Origin: Candidatus Dormiibacterota bacterium
GTDB lineage: Bacteria > Chloroflexota > Dormibacteria > Aeolococcales > Bog-877
DNA length: 51,019 bases
NCBI GenBank assembly: GCA_027313505.1
Contig: DAHVDN010000018.1
Coordinates: 1-51,019, forward strand
Direction: 5' to 3'
Position numbers and translations under genes: made by a program. The notes below the pieces were generated by a model. The model saw nothing but the letters and a program-made list of their open reading frames with translations. It was not told the origin of the DNA and searched no databases. Shown piece by piece: positions 17,388 to 26,460 of the stretch (the stretch's first letter is position 1; every line of letters starts with the position of its first letter).

Positions 17388-18104
17388 TCAGACGACCTCC
17401 CTAACCCTGTCCAGCTCCCCGATGACCCGCACCGTATTCCCGTCGGAGATGAGAGCTGCGGTGGCGGTGCCGAGGAAGAGTCCGTGCCCCAGGACCCCTG
17501 GTATGCGGGCCAGCTCCCGGGCCAGCTGGTTGGGGTCAAGCCGGCCGGGCGGGAACTTAAGGTCGAAGATGAGGTTGCCGTTGTCCGTCACGAAGGGCCG
17601 ATCAGCGCCGCGGAGGGTGAGCCGACAATCGCAGGCGGCGCTGACCCGACGGGCCGTGCCTCGCCAATCAAACGGGAGGATCTCCAGGGGGACAGGCTGT
17701 CGTTCGCCGAGCTTCGCGACCAGCTTCTTGTCGTCGGCCAGCACCCAGAACCTTCGGCTGCGTTCCGCCACCACCTTCTCCCGCACCATGGCACCGCCGC
17801 CACCCTTGATCAGGTTGAGACGCGGGTCGATCTCGTCCGCCCCGTCCAGGTCTAGGTCGAGGGGCTCCTCGGTCGAACCGTCGATCTTGATTCCCATTTC
17901 GCGCGCACGCTTCTCGGTATCCAGCGACGTACACACGGCGACGAGGTGAAGGTCCTCATCAAGTCGCTTGGCGAGCTCGTCCAGGAATGCGGACGCGGTG
18001 CGCCCCGTTCCCAGCCCCAGCCGCATCCCGGGACGGATCAGGCTCGCCGCGTGAGCCCCGACCTGCCGCACCGCGACTTCGAAGGCCCGTTGAGTGACGT
18101 TCAC
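17388..18104 (-). CDS. rpiA: Ribose-5-phosphate isomerase A
   Basis: A 238-residue RpiA, interconverting ribose 5-phosphate and ribulose 5-phosphate in the non-oxidative pentose phosphate pathway. Conserved blocks are LGLGTGRTASAFLDEL (phosphate loop), CTSLDTEKRAREMGI, the active-site DLDLDGADEIDPRLNLIKGGGGAMVREKVVA (key Asp and Glu), and LADDKKLVAKLG. It starts at GTG 18104 in a GTGA overlap with the PPOX gene and is the last gene of the ppk-PPOX-rpiA operon. Canonical RpiA has GLGSGST where this protein has GLGTGRT. Confidence 0.93.
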   Translation of the reverse strand: MNVTQRAFEVAVRQVGAHAASLIRPGMRLGLGTGRTASAFLDELAKRLDEDLHLVAVCTSLDTEKRAREMGIKIDGSTEEPLDLDLDGADEIDPRLNLIKGGGGAMVREKVVAERSRRFWVLADDKKLVAKLGERQPVPLEILPFDWRGTARRVSAACDCRLTLRGADRPFVTDNGNLIFDLKFPPGRLDPNQLARELARIPGVLGHGLFLGTATAALISDGNTVRVIGELDRVREVV

Positions 18105-18511
18105 CCGAGCTGCCGGGGGCCCGACTCCTCAATTCGGATCCGCAGAATCACCCGTCGTTCATTGACCATGGCCCGGCGGTACTCATCCCAGTCGGGGTGC
18201 TCACCGGCCACCAGGAGGTAGTAGTCCTCGAGCAAGGGCATAGCCTCCGGCAGTGAAACGATCTCCACACTGCCCCACAGCATCACCCAGGGCCCGAAAA
18301 AGCGGTCGGTGAACCCGACCAGCGCCGCCCTCGGATCCCGACGCAGGTTGGCGGTCTTCACCGCGGTCTCTCTGGTGCTGACAACCACCAGCCCCTCTCT
18401 GTCCACTCCACAGGTGACAGGCGACATCTGAACCGTCTGGTCCCTGCGATAGGTGGCCAGGATGGCCCGGTGGTTGCTGGCCAGGAATTCTCGAACCTCG
18501 TCCTCGGTCAC
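18101..18511 (-). CDS. PPOX-class flavin/F420-dependent oxidoreductase-like protein
   Basis: A 136-residue split-barrel protein of the pyridoxamine-phosphate-oxidase-like superfamily. The pattern VREFLASNHRAILATYRRDQTVQMSPVTCGVD, then VVSTRETAVKTANLRRDPRAALVG, matches the small PPOX-class F420-dependent proteins common in Actinomycetota and Chloroflexota, where the TAK-N-RDP segment contacts the cofactor phosphate. GTG 18511 is chosen because it overlaps the ppk stop as GTGA and homology begins there. It lies between ppk and rpiA in one operon. F420 versus FMN or haem binding cannot be told from the sequence. Confidence 0.8.
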   Translation of the reverse strand: MTEDEVREFLASNHRAILATYRRDQTVQMSPVTCGVDREGLVVVSTRETAVKTANLRRDPRAALVGFTDRFFGPWVMLWGSVEIVSLPEAMPLLEDYYLLVAGEHPDWDEYRRAMVNERRVILRIRIEESGPRQLG

Positions 18512-20742
18512 CCGCTTTCTCCCCGTCTCTTCGGGTTCTCCCAACGCAGCGGCCTCGCCCGGGCGCGCTCGATCAGTCTGTCTTGAATCCCCGGCTCCGC
18601 AGATTCGGGGTCCAACCGGCACCACGATCCGTCTGGGGTTAACTCCCAACTCTGGCGCCGGTCCTGCCACATCAGCTCCATGACCTCGAGAGCTTCCTTA
18701 CGGGCCTGGGCGTCACGCAGGGGCACAATGCACTCCACCCTGCGGTACAGGTTTCGTCCCATGAGGTCGGCTGACCCCAGGTACGCCTCGGGGCTGCCGC
18801 CGTTCTCGAAACAGAAGACCCGGCCGTGCTCCAGGAAGCGGCCGATGACGCTGTGGACCGAAACCGACTCGCTGAGCCCGGTCACCCCCGGTCGAAGCGA
18901 GCAGATGCCCCGAACCAGGAGCCGGATCTTGAGCCCCTCGCGCGCGGCGCGGTAAACCGCCCGGATGGCGCGCTCGTCGGTCAGCCCATTCACCTTGACC
19001 AGGACCCCGGCGGCGCGGCCCCGCCGCAGGTGCTCCAGCTCCCTCTCGAGAAGCTCCTCGAACCGCTCGATGGCGTTGATCGGGGCCACCCACACGCACC
19101 TGTAGTCGCGTTTGCGGGAATAGCCGGTCAGGTAGTTGAAGAGGTCGGCAACTTCCTCGGTCACCTCGCTGCGCGCGGTCAGGAGCCCGAAGTCGGTGTA
19201 ACTTCGAGCGGTGACCGCGTTGTAGTTGCCGGTCCCGATATGGGCGTAGTAGCGGACGCCATTCTCCTCCTGGCGCACCACCAGCACCAGTTTGGCATGG
19301 GTTTTGAGACCTGGGACCCCATACGCCACGTGCGCTCCCACCTGCTCGAGCTGTCGCGCCCAGCGAATGTTGTTCTGCTCATCGAAACGAGCCTTGATCT
19401 CGACCAGCACCACGACCTGTTTGCCGTCCTCGGCGGCTCGGGTCAGCGCTCCGATGAGAGGAGTGTCACCGCTCGTGCGATACAGGGTCTGTTTGATTGC
19501 CACCACCCGGGGGTCGCGGGCAGCCTGCTCGATGAATCTTTCGGTGGTGGCGGCGAAGGAGTCGTAGGGGTGTTGCACCAGGATGTCGCCGCGCCGCAGC
19601 AACGAGAAGAAGTCAGGTTCCTGGTCCTGAACGCTGAGCAGCCGGGGAGGAGTGGTGCCGCTGAAGAGGGGGTAGCACAGGTCTGGGCGGTCGACGGCGT
19701 CAACCACTCCGAAGAGACCGGTCAGGTCCAATGGTCCATCCACTGCCTGGATCTCGTCGGCCCTAACTCCGAGTTCGCTCTCCAGCATGTTCGCCAGCTC
19801 ACCGGGGAGCTGGCGAACTGTTTCCACTCGAACCACGGCGCCGAAACGTCGGTCGCGCAGCTCCTCTTCGATTGCGGAAAGCAGGTCGGGCTCGTCCTCG
19901 TCGACATCGAAGTCGGCATCCCTGGTGACCCTGAACACACCGTGGTCGACGATCTCCATCCCGGGAAAGAGCCGATCCAGCCGTTCGGCGATGATTCGCT
20001 CGATGGGCACGAAGGGCCCATCGGCCCCAGCTCTAAAGAACCGTGGGACCGATGAGGGGACCTTCACGCGTGCGACTCGTGGAGCCCTATCTCCAGGGTC
20101 GCCGAGAATGACCGCTATGGAAAGCGACAGGTTGCTCAGATATGGGAAGGGGTGGGCTGGGTCGATCGCCAGGGGGGTCAGGAGTGGGTACAGCTGGCGT
20201 TCGAAGAAGTTGTCGCAGGCCGCCATCTCCCCGCGGGTCAAGGGCTCGCCGCTGAGCACCAGGCGCACGCCGTTGGCGGCCAGCGCCGGTGCCACCTCCT
20301 CAACCAGGCACCGGAGCTGCGTCGCCACCATCTGACCGCTGAGCTCAGTTATCGCCTGAAGCTGAGCCGTAGGCGTCATGCGGTCCGGGTGGGTGGCCTG
20401 GAAATGCTCCCCCTGCTGGCGCTTCAACGAGGCCACCCGGATCATGTAGAACTCATCCAGGTTGTTGGCGGTTATCGCTAGAAATCGCAGCCGCTCGAGA
20501 AGCGGTACCCGGGAGTCCATGGCCTCCGCCAGGACTCTCAGGTCGAAGTTGAGCCAGCTCAGCTCCCGGTTGATGTAGGAGGAGGGGTCACGGAGCGGGT
20601 CGGACCGTTCGTCCTCGCCGCCCTTGAGCGGTCGCAGGACCTGCCCTTCCCGAGCGGTCCGCGGACTGCTGCGCCGACTGGTGCGTCTGGAGTGCTCCGC
20701 CACTTCGCGTACGCTACTACGGCAGGGGGCAGCCGGGCCCAT
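18508..20742 (-). CDS. ppk1: Polyphosphate kinase 1
   Basis: A 744-residue PPK1, which makes inorganic polyphosphate from ATP. The domains run in the usual order: N domain (YINRELSWLNFDLRVLAEA, FLAITANNLDEFYMIRVASLK), H domain, and two phospholipase-D-like C domains. The catalytic His is in GLKTHAKLVLV and a second active-site His in GRFLEHGRVFCF; HPYDSFAATTERFIEQAA and IGTGNYNAVTARSYTDFGLL are hallmark blocks. ATG 20742 is my preferred start; an in-frame TTG 27 bases upstream is possible. About 50 Arg/Ser-rich residues precede the conserved part. It leads an operon with PPOX and rpiA, each joined by a 4-base overlap. Confidence 0.93.
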   Translation of the reverse strand: MGPAAPCRSSVREVAEHSRRTSRRSSPRTAREGQVLRPLKGGEDERSDPLRDPSSYINRELSWLNFDLRVLAEAMDSRVPLLERLRFLAITANNLDEFYMIRVASLKRQQGEHFQATHPDRMTPTAQLQAITELSGQMVATQLRCLVEEVAPALAANGVRLVLSGEPLTRGEMAACDNFFERQLYPLLTPLAIDPAHPFPYLSNLSLSIAVILGDPGDRAPRVARVKVPSSVPRFFRAGADGPFVPIERIIAERLDRLFPGMEIVDHGVFRVTRDADFDVDEDEPDLLSAIEEELRDRRFGAVVRVETVRQLPGELANMLESELGVRADEIQAVDGPLDLTGLFGVVDAVDRPDLCYPLFSGTTPPRLLSVQDQEPDFFSLLRRGDILVQHPYDSFAATTERFIEQAARDPRVVAIKQTLYRTSGDTPLIGALTRAAEDGKQVVVLVEIKARFDEQNNIRWARQLEQVGAHVAYGVPGLKTHAKLVLVVRQEENGVRYYAHIGTGNYNAVTARSYTDFGLLTARSEVTEEVADLFNYLTGYSRKRDYRCVWVAPINAIERFEELLERELEHLRRGRAAGVLVKVNGLTDERAIRAVYRAAREGLKIRLLVRGICSLRPGVTGLSESVSVHSVIGRFLEHGRVFCFENGGSPEAYLGSADLMGRNLYRRVECIVPLRDAQARKEALEVMELMWQDRRQSWELTPDGSWCRLDPESAEPGIQDRLIERARARPLRWENPKRRGESG

Positions 20743-20794
20743 TTCGCGTCGGTGACAATGCAGTTGCAACCGCTCCCAGCTCGCGCACGTCCGC

Positions 20795-20806
20795 TAGGAT
20801 GACGTC
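20795..20806 (+). promoter_or_regulatory. Leaderless -10 element of the lipoprotein gene
   Basis: TAGGAT (20795-20800) is followed by six bases and the ATG at 20807, with no Shine-Dalgarno sequence. The same TAnnnT-N6-ATG arrangement recurs at several genes in this window. Confidence 0.45.
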
Positions 20807-21751
20807 ATGATCTCAAAGGGTCGATCCGTAGGCGGGGTCGCGGCTGTGGCGGGCGTTCTGGTCTTGGCGGGGTGCGGGAGCAGCCAGTCCAGTCCGGCCG
20901 TGGCGGCCAAACTGCTCTCCAACGCCAACACCACCGCCTTCGCCACCAGCTTCAAGGCTCAGTTCCAGGGCACTCTTCACCTCACCACGAGCGGGGTGAC
21001 TGGACTTCCCGCCGCCTCGGCGGCGCAGTTGCAGCAGGTGCAGTCGGAGTTCAATTCGGCCACGGTCCGGGGCACCATCGAATATCAGGGTCCCAAGACC
21101 TTCGAAGTCACCTACAGCTTCCCCCCGGTGCTGAGCCAGCCGCTGGAAATCATCGAAGTGGCGGGAGCTGAATACGCCTCAATCGACGGCACACAGTGGC
21201 ACGTGGTGAGCTCTGCCGCTGTAGGTGGCGGCCAGCTCCCCTCCCAGTTTGAAAACCTTCCATCGCAGCTCAAGACCGTCGGGCTGAGCGCCAAGGGAGC
21301 CACCACGATCAGCAACCTGGGCTCGACCACTCTCAACGGAGTGGCTGTCGACCATGTTCGGGCCGTCGTCTCTGCAACCGGCCTCGACAGGATCTTGAGT
21401 GGGGCTCTGAGCACTCTGGGCAGCGGGTCTGGATCCTCTAGCCTTGGCTCCGAGGCGACGATTTTGGCGCAGCTGATCCACTTCGATTCGGCTCAGGCGG
21501 ATACCTACATTTCAACCCGCACCAATCTTCCCGAGCAGGAGAGTGCCAGCGGGGGAATGAGCTTCAATCTCGCTGCCCTCTCGCTACTCTCGGGCGGGCA
21601 GGGTGCACATATTGCGGGAACTGTGGCCTTCGGGTTCGGGTTCACCGTCTCCTACGGTGACTATGGATCGCGCTTTTCGATCGCCAGGCCGGGAGACGTG
21701 GTCGCGGGCCCGCTTCCAACCCCCAAGCTGGGGATCAGCGCGCTCTCTTAG
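20807..21751 (+). CDS. LppX/LprAFG-like lipoprotein (putative)
   Basis: A 314-residue exported lipoprotein: a short signal peptide ends in the lipobox VLVLAGC (Cys about residue 23), followed by a Ser-rich linker and a domain rich in beta-strands with periodic amphipathic stretches (for example TIEYQGPKTFEVTYSF and AEYASIDGTQWHVV). This layout resembles LppX/LprG-type lipid-binding lipoproteins or DUF-type outer-membrane-LolA-like folds; the assignment is weak. It is divergent from ppk1 and overlaps the 3' end of gatD by 17 bases on the other strand. Confidence 0.7.
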   Translation: MISKGRSVGGVAAVAGVLVLAGCGSSQSSPAVAAKLLSNANTTAFATSFKAQFQGTLHLTTSGVTGLPAASAAQLQQVQSEFNSATVRGTIEYQGPKTFEVTYSFPPVLSQPLEIIEVAGAEYASIDGTQWHVVSSAAVGGGQLPSQFENLPSQLKTVGLSAKGATTISNLGSTTLNGVAVDHVRAVVSATGLDRILSGALSTLGSGSGSSSLGSEATILAQLIHFDSAQADTYISTRTNLPEQESASGGMSFNLAALSLLSGGQGAHIAGTVAFGFGFTVSYGDYGSRFSIARPGDVVAGPLPTPKLGISALS

Positions 21752-22538
21752 TCGGGAGTCCTCGACCCAGAAGTCGGAAGCGGGAGAAGTCGTCTCTCCG
21801 CTGCGCCACCGCGATCGCCTCCAGACGGGCGGACCGCTCGAGCGAGTCGTCGATGGGGGGCAGGCACTCCAAGCCCAGGGCCAATCTGAGCCACCAGTCA
21901 CAGAGCTCGGGATTCTTTGGCAGCAGGGGGCCATGGAGATAGGTTCCAAGCACTGTGTCGCGCCATGCGCCCTCCTGCCGGCTCTGCCCGGTGTTGCCCT
22001 GGCCGTGCATGACGTACCCGAGCGGAGTGAGCCCCTCATGCAGGTAGGTCTTACCGCTGTGGTTCTCGAATCCAATCAGGATTGGGTCCTGAAGCTCAAG
22101 GCCGGGGTCCGCTGTAATCATGAGGTTTCCGACAAGTCTTTGGCGGCTGGCCTCGGTATGGAGGGGCAGGAGCCCAAGGCCGGGGATCCTCGTCCCAGCG
22201 GCGGTCAGGTAGTGGGTGCCCAGCAGTTGGAATCCGGCGCACACGGCCAGCAGGGGCGCCCCTAAGGACACCTTCTGGCGCAACACCTCGCCCTTGAGCT
22301 GGATGAGGTCCTCGGCGACCGCGTCCTGGTCCAGATCCTGACCTCCACCGATAAAGAAGCCGGAGCAGGAAGCAGCTCGGTCGGCGCCGTCGGCCCCCAT
22401 CGAGATTGGAACAACCTCCAGCCCAATTCCCCGGCGCTGAGCGCGTAGAACCATCGCCAGGATGTTCCCTCGGTCGCCGTAGAGGTTCATCTCCTTTGGG
22501 TAGAGGTGTCCCAGACGGAGTGGTTCCTCGCCCGTCAT
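21735..22538 (-). CDS. gatD: Lipid II isoglutaminyl synthase, glutaminase subunit GatD
   Basis: A 267-residue class I glutamine amidotransferase of the CobB/CobQ-like type. HLYPKEMNLYGDRGNILAM is the family N-terminus, PLLAVCAGFQLLG holds the nucleophilic Cys, and GTYLHGPLLPKNPEL holds the catalytic His. With MurT it amidates the second residue (D-Glu) of the lipid II stem peptide. ATG 22538 overlaps the murT stop as ATGA. It is the last gene of ispE-murT-gatD and overlaps the convergent lipoprotein gene by 17 bases. Confidence 0.93.
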   Translation of the reverse strand: MTGEEPLRLGHLYPKEMNLYGDRGNILAMVLRAQRRGIGLEVVPISMGADGADRAASCSGFFIGGGQDLDQDAVAEDLIQLKGEVLRQKVSLGAPLLAVCAGFQLLGTHYLTAAGTRIPGLGLLPLHTEASRQRLVGNLMITADPGLELQDPILIGFENHSGKTYLHEGLTPLGYVMHGQGNTGQSRQEGAWRDTVLGTYLHGPLLPKNPELCDWWLRLALGLECLPPIDDSLERSARLEAIAVAQRRDDFSRFRLLGRGLPTKRAR

Positions 22539-23950
22539 GGCGCTTGGAAGAATGGGGCGCCAGAGCCGGACCGAACCAGAAGGTTGTGCCATGCGAGCAT
22601 CGCGGTATAGGTCAAAAGGCAGGGAACGGGCACTCCGGTCTGAGCCAGATCAGACACCGCAGAAAGTGCGTCTTCAGGAAGCGGCCTCACCGTAATCCGG
22701 TCAGCGCTGACGCCGGCATATCCCAGCCTCAGAGCCAGCTCCCGGGCTCTGGTTCCCGAAACCACCACACGCAAATCAGGCGCCCTCCCCAGCCGTTCCA
22801 TATCCACATCCCAGATCCAGGATATGTCGCGGCCATCTGCGACTCCGTCGTTGAGCGCTATCGCCAGCACCGGGCTCTTGTCGAGGGTCAGGACAGCAGT
22901 CAGGTTCTCCTCCAGTCCAGCTGGATTCTTTGCCAGCATCAGGCGAAAGCTGGCCCCTCTCCAAGATGCCAGTTGGGACCGCCCAAAGCTGGGCCTGAAG
23001 CGACCTAGCGAAGTCGCAGCCCGGGACTGGTCAACCCCCATAGCGGCCGCAGCGGCCATGGCGGCGGCGACATTGGCGGCGTTGACCACGCCGCCTAGCG
23101 GGACCGAGATGGCGGCGCGCCAGCCAGCAGGGCCCACGACTTCCATCTCGATCGCGTCGAGCCCGATCATCCGAATGCTGTCCGCTCCGACATCCGGGTT
23201 AGGGCGTCTCAAGCCGCAGTGCGGGCAGCGATAAAGGCCGCAGTGAGCGTAGTAGACCAGGGAAAATTCAAGCTCGGAGCGGCACCTAGGGCAGCTCCTG
23301 GAGTCCACCACCGCCGGAAGCAGCTTGTGCCCAACCGACTCATCGTTCAGCCCAAACAGGATTTTCGAAATGCCCCGGGGGCTGCTGCCGCTGTCGAACG
23401 AGGCAACGCGCGGGTCGTCAGCATTCCCCACCCAGAAGGCGCCGGGTGGGAGGCCCAGGACCGCCTCCTGCAGCCGCTGAGCCACCTGGTCGATCTCGAA
23501 GGACCGGTCCAGCTGGTCCCGGAAGGCGTTCAGGATGACCAGCCCGCTGGGACGGATCTCAGCGACCGCCCGGGGGGCGCTGAGCTCGTCGACTTCCAGG
23601 ATGAGCCAATCCAACTCCACCTTGCCGCTTACATCGGCCAATCTGAGGGCGGCAGCCGTCAGGCCGTAAATGAGGTTTGACCCGCTCGGGTTGCCACCGA
23701 CGCTGAGCCCTTGGCCCTCTGCCAGAGTCCTGAGGAGAGCGGCGGTGGTGGTCTTCCCGTTTGTTCCAGTCACCAGGACAACTCCGCCCCTCACCGACGA
23801 GGTGAGCTTTCCAAGGACTTGGGGGTCGACAGCCCGGGCAACGTCTCCGGGGAAAGTGGTGCCGCCTCCCAGGCGCAGCTTCCTCGAAGTCGCTCCGGCC
23901 AACCGACCGGCGCCGACCGCCATCCGGAGCCTCAGGTCTGGTCGGGCCAT
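22535..23950 (-). CDS. murT: Lipid II isoglutaminyl synthase, Mur-ligase-like subunit MurT
   Basis: A 471-residue Mur ligase homologue. VLVTGTNGKTTTAALLRTLAE is the ATP-binding loop, LDWLILEVDELSAPRA and VILNAFRDQLDR are the central blocks, and a zinc ribbon (CPRC near residue 223, CPHC near 243) is inserted as in other MurT proteins. The C-terminal DUF1727-type region contains DISWIWDVDMERLG with the Asp thought to complete the catalytic set with GatD. The first 19 bases overlap the end of ispE and the end overlaps gatD by 4, showing strict translational coupling. Confidence 0.94.
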   Translation of the reverse strand: MARPDLRLRMAVGAGRLAGATSRKLRLGGGTTFPGDVARAVDPQVLGKLTSSVRGGVVLVTGTNGKTTTAALLRTLAEGQGLSVGGNPSGSNLIYGLTAAALRLADVSGKVELDWLILEVDELSAPRAVAEIRPSGLVILNAFRDQLDRSFEIDQVAQRLQEAVLGLPPGAFWVGNADDPRVASFDSGSSPRGISKILFGLNDESVGHKLLPAVVDSRSCPRCRSELEFSLVYYAHCGLYRCPHCGLRRPNPDVGADSIRMIGLDAIEMEVVGPAGWRAAISVPLGGVVNAANVAAAMAAAAAMGVDQSRAATSLGRFRPSFGRSQLASWRGASFRLMLAKNPAGLEENLTAVLTLDKSPVLAIALNDGVADGRDISWIWDVDMERLGRAPDLRVVVSGTRARELALRLGYAGVSADRITVRPLPEDALSAVSDLAQTGVPVPCLLTYTAMLAWHNLLVRSGSGAPFFQAP

Positions 23951-24813
23951 CTAGGCTCGGGAAGGACCGCTCTCAGGAGAACTCTGGGTAACTTCAGGGC
24001 GACCGCCGCGGCCGCTTCCATCGCCTCTTCAGCGCTGTCCAGCAGGGTGAAGAAGGCACCTCCGCTGCCAGTCATCGACCATCTCGCCCGAGGAGTCGCA
24101 GACCGCAGGGCCTCAAGCCGGTCGCTCAAGGTGGGGGAGACCCTTAGGGCCGCTGGCAGAAGGGCGCTGCCCAGAAGATCAGGGTCCGGCCGCGTGCCAG
24201 CGCTCAGTGCCCGTACCACCGCCGCCGAACGGTCGCCCGAGCTGAAGTCCTCGGAACGCACGGCGCCGTACGCGGCCGCGGTCGAGACCTCGTCCAGGAG
24301 GGCTATCAAGAACACCCCTGCGGCCAGAGGAGTGACTGGAGAGATGAGATCTCCCACTCCACCAAGCAGTGCAGCCCCGCCGACCAGGGCGAACGGAACG
24401 TCTGCGCCGCATCGGAGGGCGATCTTCAGCAGCACATCGTCTATCTGGCCCTCACATGCCAGCCTGATCAGGGCTGCGGCGTCGGCCGAGCCCCCACCCA
24501 GGCCACTCCTGGTGGGGACCCTCTTGTCCAGCACGAGCCGAGAGATGTGGCCGATCCGCCGAGCGTCGCGGAGCAGATCCGCCGCCCGCATCAAGATGTT
24601 CTGGTCACCGGCCGGAACCTCGGGCCCAAAGGGTCCGGACACCGTGAGGCGGCACGGATCGCGCCAGTCCTTTCCGGCTACCTCGACTCCGACCACGTCG
24701 CTCCAGGCAATCGTCTGGGACACGGCAGCCAGCTCGTGATAGCCATCGGCCCGTCGACCGGTGAGTTCGAGCGTCAGATTCAATTTGGCGGGGGCGCGAC
24801 CAAGGCGCAACAC
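23932..24813 (-). CDS. ispE: 4-diphosphocytidyl-2-C-methyl-D-erythritol kinase
   Basis: A 293-residue GHMP kinase of the MEP isoprenoid pathway. APAKLNLTLELTGRRADGYHEL is the substrate-binding N-terminus with catalytic Lys, KRVPTRSGLGGGSADAAALIR the ATP loop, GADVPFALVGG the Asp-containing block, and MTGSGGAFF the third GHMP motif. It starts with GTG 24813; TAGAGT (24826-24821) lies seven bases before, a possible leaderless promoter. Downstream murT overlaps by 19 bases. Pairing of an undecaprenyl/isoprenoid precursor gene with cell-wall genes is plausible operon logic. Confidence 0.93.
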   Translation of the reverse strand: MLRLGRAPAKLNLTLELTGRRADGYHELAAVSQTIAWSDVVGVEVAGKDWRDPCRLTVSGPFGPEVPAGDQNILMRAADLLRDARRIGHISRLVLDKRVPTRSGLGGGSADAAALIRLACEGQIDDVLLKIALRCGADVPFALVGGAALLGGVGDLISPVTPLAAGVFLIALLDEVSTAAAYGAVRSEDFSSGDRSAAVVRALSAGTRPDPDLLGSALLPAALRVSPTLSDRLEALRSATPRARWSMTGSGGAFFTLLDSAEEAMEAAAAVALKLPRVLLRAVLPEPRWPDQT

Positions 24814-24938
24814 CGGAACTACTCTAACGTCCGGGAAGGGGGCATCCAGCCCGGCTTGCTATACTTCGAATCCTGCCTGATTGTGGGATCGGGATTCTCA
24901 AGTTGCGCCCACTGGCGTCAACGGTCCGCGAGGAGTAA
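24814..24938. promoter_or_regulatory. Divergent ispE / rpsT promoter region
   Basis: On the minus strand TAGAGT (24826-24821) lies seven bases before the ispE GTG. On the plus strand TATACT (24860-24865) is a good -10 for rpsT, giving a leader of about 65 bases that ends in AGGAG (24931-24935) before the TTG start. A convincing -35 is not seen for either. Confidence 0.5.
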
Positions 24939-25382
24939 TTGGCCAACAGCAGCTCGGCGCGCAAGCGTATCCGGTCGTCTCAGCGCAAGCATGAGCAAAA
25001 CCGAGGGGTTCGCTCGGCGGTGCGCACGGCAGTTGCCAAGGCGCGCCGCTCGGTGACCGAGGGTTCTGACGATGAGAGCCAGACGCTGATCGGCCTGGCG
25101 ACCTCGGCGTTGGACAAGGCGGCGGAGCATGGGGTCCTGCATCGGCGGAACGCCAGCAGACGCAAGTCCCGCCTAATGTTGATGGCGGCCAAGGCGACAG
25201 CCGACCGGAGTGAGAAGGCAGTTGAGACCACCCCCAAGCGAAAGTCGCCTTCGGCCCGCACCGGGAAGGCGTCGGCGGGGGCCAAGAAGTCTGCCTCAGG
25301 CACCAAGACTAGGACCAAGACCGAGCGGACGGCGGCGCGGACACGCCGGACCGCCGGCGCCTCTGGAGCTGAGCGCTCCTAA
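24939..25382 (+). CDS. rpsT: Ribosomal protein bS20 with long C-terminal extension
   Basis: The first 88 residues are a standard bS20: ANSSSARKRIRSSQRKHEQN, then RTAVAKARRSVTEG, and GVLHRRNASRRKSRLM. It binds 16S rRNA early in 30S assembly. The protein is 147 residues long, against the usual 85-90; the additional 55-60 residues are rich in Lys, Arg, Ala, Ser and Thr and look disordered. It starts at TTG 24939 with AGGAG three bases upstream. The stop codon overlaps that of the convergent holA gene. Confidence 0.93.
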   Translation: MANSSSARKRIRSSQRKHEQNRGVRSAVRTAVAKARRSVTEGSDDESQTLIGLATSALDKAAEHGVLHRRNASRRKSRLMLMAAKATADRSEKAVETTPKRKSPSARTGKASAGAKKSASGTKTRTKTERTAARTRRTAGASGAERS

Positions 25383-26380
25383 CCCCGGCCCCGTGGCGGC
25401 TGCAGCTCAGTCGCCATGCCAGCCATCAGGGTCTCCAGTCCCAGTCGCTCTTCCACCAACCCTGCCCGAACCTCCCAGTCGAGTTCTGAGAGTTCGCTCA
25501 GCCAGCGCATCAGCCTCGGAGCACCGGCCCTCGACAGCTGGGCAGCCATCCGCTCCAAACGCCAGCTGGGGACCGACCGCGAGCTCTCCCTCTCTGCGGG
25601 GTCAGAAAGCGTGATCAGTTCGCGAAATATGCGAGCCAGCGAGCCCATGATCTGCGGTGGCTCGATCTCCGGTCGTGCCAGCATCTGGTCCAGCTTGGCC
25701 CCGACCGTGGAGGGCCGATTGAACAGGGCGTCCGTCAACCGATACATCTCGGTTGGCGGGGCTGAGGTGATCAGTTGGCTGGCCACGGCGCCGGTTACCT
25801 GGGTGCCATCCTTGGAGTAGAGCACCAGCTTGTCCAGCTCCATTTCCAGACCACCCATGCCAGCGGTGGCCACCTCCAGCAGGAGTTGTATCGCCGATGG
25901 CGGTAGCTTCAGCCCTCGTTCGGCTGCGCGCCCCTCAACATGTTGCCTCAACTCTTTGCCCTTGGGCTTAGAGATCAGGCGGACCTGTCCCCCCATCGCC
26001 CTGACTCCCTTGACCACCACTGAGGTGCCGGGCAGAGCTGTCCGAAGCACGACCACCAGGGCCGTCGTCTCGGCCCGCTGCTTCAGCACTGACAGCAGCC
26101 GGGCGGCCAGGTTTTCCCGCTTGTCGCTCTCCTTTGCCTGGGCAGTCCTCCGCGCTGGCTTGAATTGCGGCGGGTCCCAGAGCACGACGACCCGTCGGAT
26201 CGCCAGGAACGGCGGGGTGGTGATGCTCTGCTGGATCTGATCGAGATCAAATGACTCCTTGAACTCCTCGAGTCCAAGTTCGGAGACCAGGTCTGAGCAG
26301 AGCTCGTCTCGTACCGCCTGGGCCGTGGCTGTCACCAGGAAGGGGTCGTCCCCGTGAATGAGCAAGAGCGGTTCCACCAT
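25379..26380 (-). CDS. holA: DNA polymerase III delta subunit
   Basis: A 333-residue clamp-loader delta subunit. It begins MVEPLLLIHGDDPFLVTATAQAVRDEL, the usual start of domain I, then IRRVVVLWDPPQF, AETTALVVVLRTALPG, and the C-terminal collar domain with LIT and EMYRLTDALFNR. rpsT/holA neighbourhood is common in bacteria. The frame is open 114 bases further upstream, but ATG 26380 fits the family and is preceded by GATAAT (26392-26387) at six bases. It is convergent with rpsT, their stops overlapping by 4 bases, and divergent from the respiratory operon. Confidence 0.9.
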   Translation of the reverse strand: MVEPLLLIHGDDPFLVTATAQAVRDELCSDLVSELGLEEFKESFDLDQIQQSITTPPFLAIRRVVVLWDPPQFKPARRTAQAKESDKRENLAARLLSVLKQRAETTALVVVLRTALPGTSVVVKGVRAMGGQVRLISKPKGKELRQHVEGRAAERGLKLPPSAIQLLLEVATAGMGGLEMELDKLVLYSKDGTQVTGAVASQLITSAPPTEMYRLTDALFNRPSTVGAKLDQMLARPEIEPPQIMGSLARIFRELITLSDPAERESSRSVPSWRLERMAAQLSRAGAPRLMRWLSELSELDWEVRAGLVEERLGLETLMAGMATELQPPRGRG

Positions 26381-26392
26381 CTTTCGATTATC
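26381..26392 (-). promoter_or_regulatory. Leaderless -10 element of holA
   Basis: GATAAT on the minus strand (26392-26387) is separated by six bases from the ATG at 26380. No Shine-Dalgarno sequence precedes the start, which fits a leaderless transcript. Confidence 0.45.
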
Positions 26393-26460
26393 TGCCGCGG
26401 AGGGTCGATCACGATGGGAAGTTGCCATAGGGGGTCTCATCCCGTCAGCATTGGGGCGCA

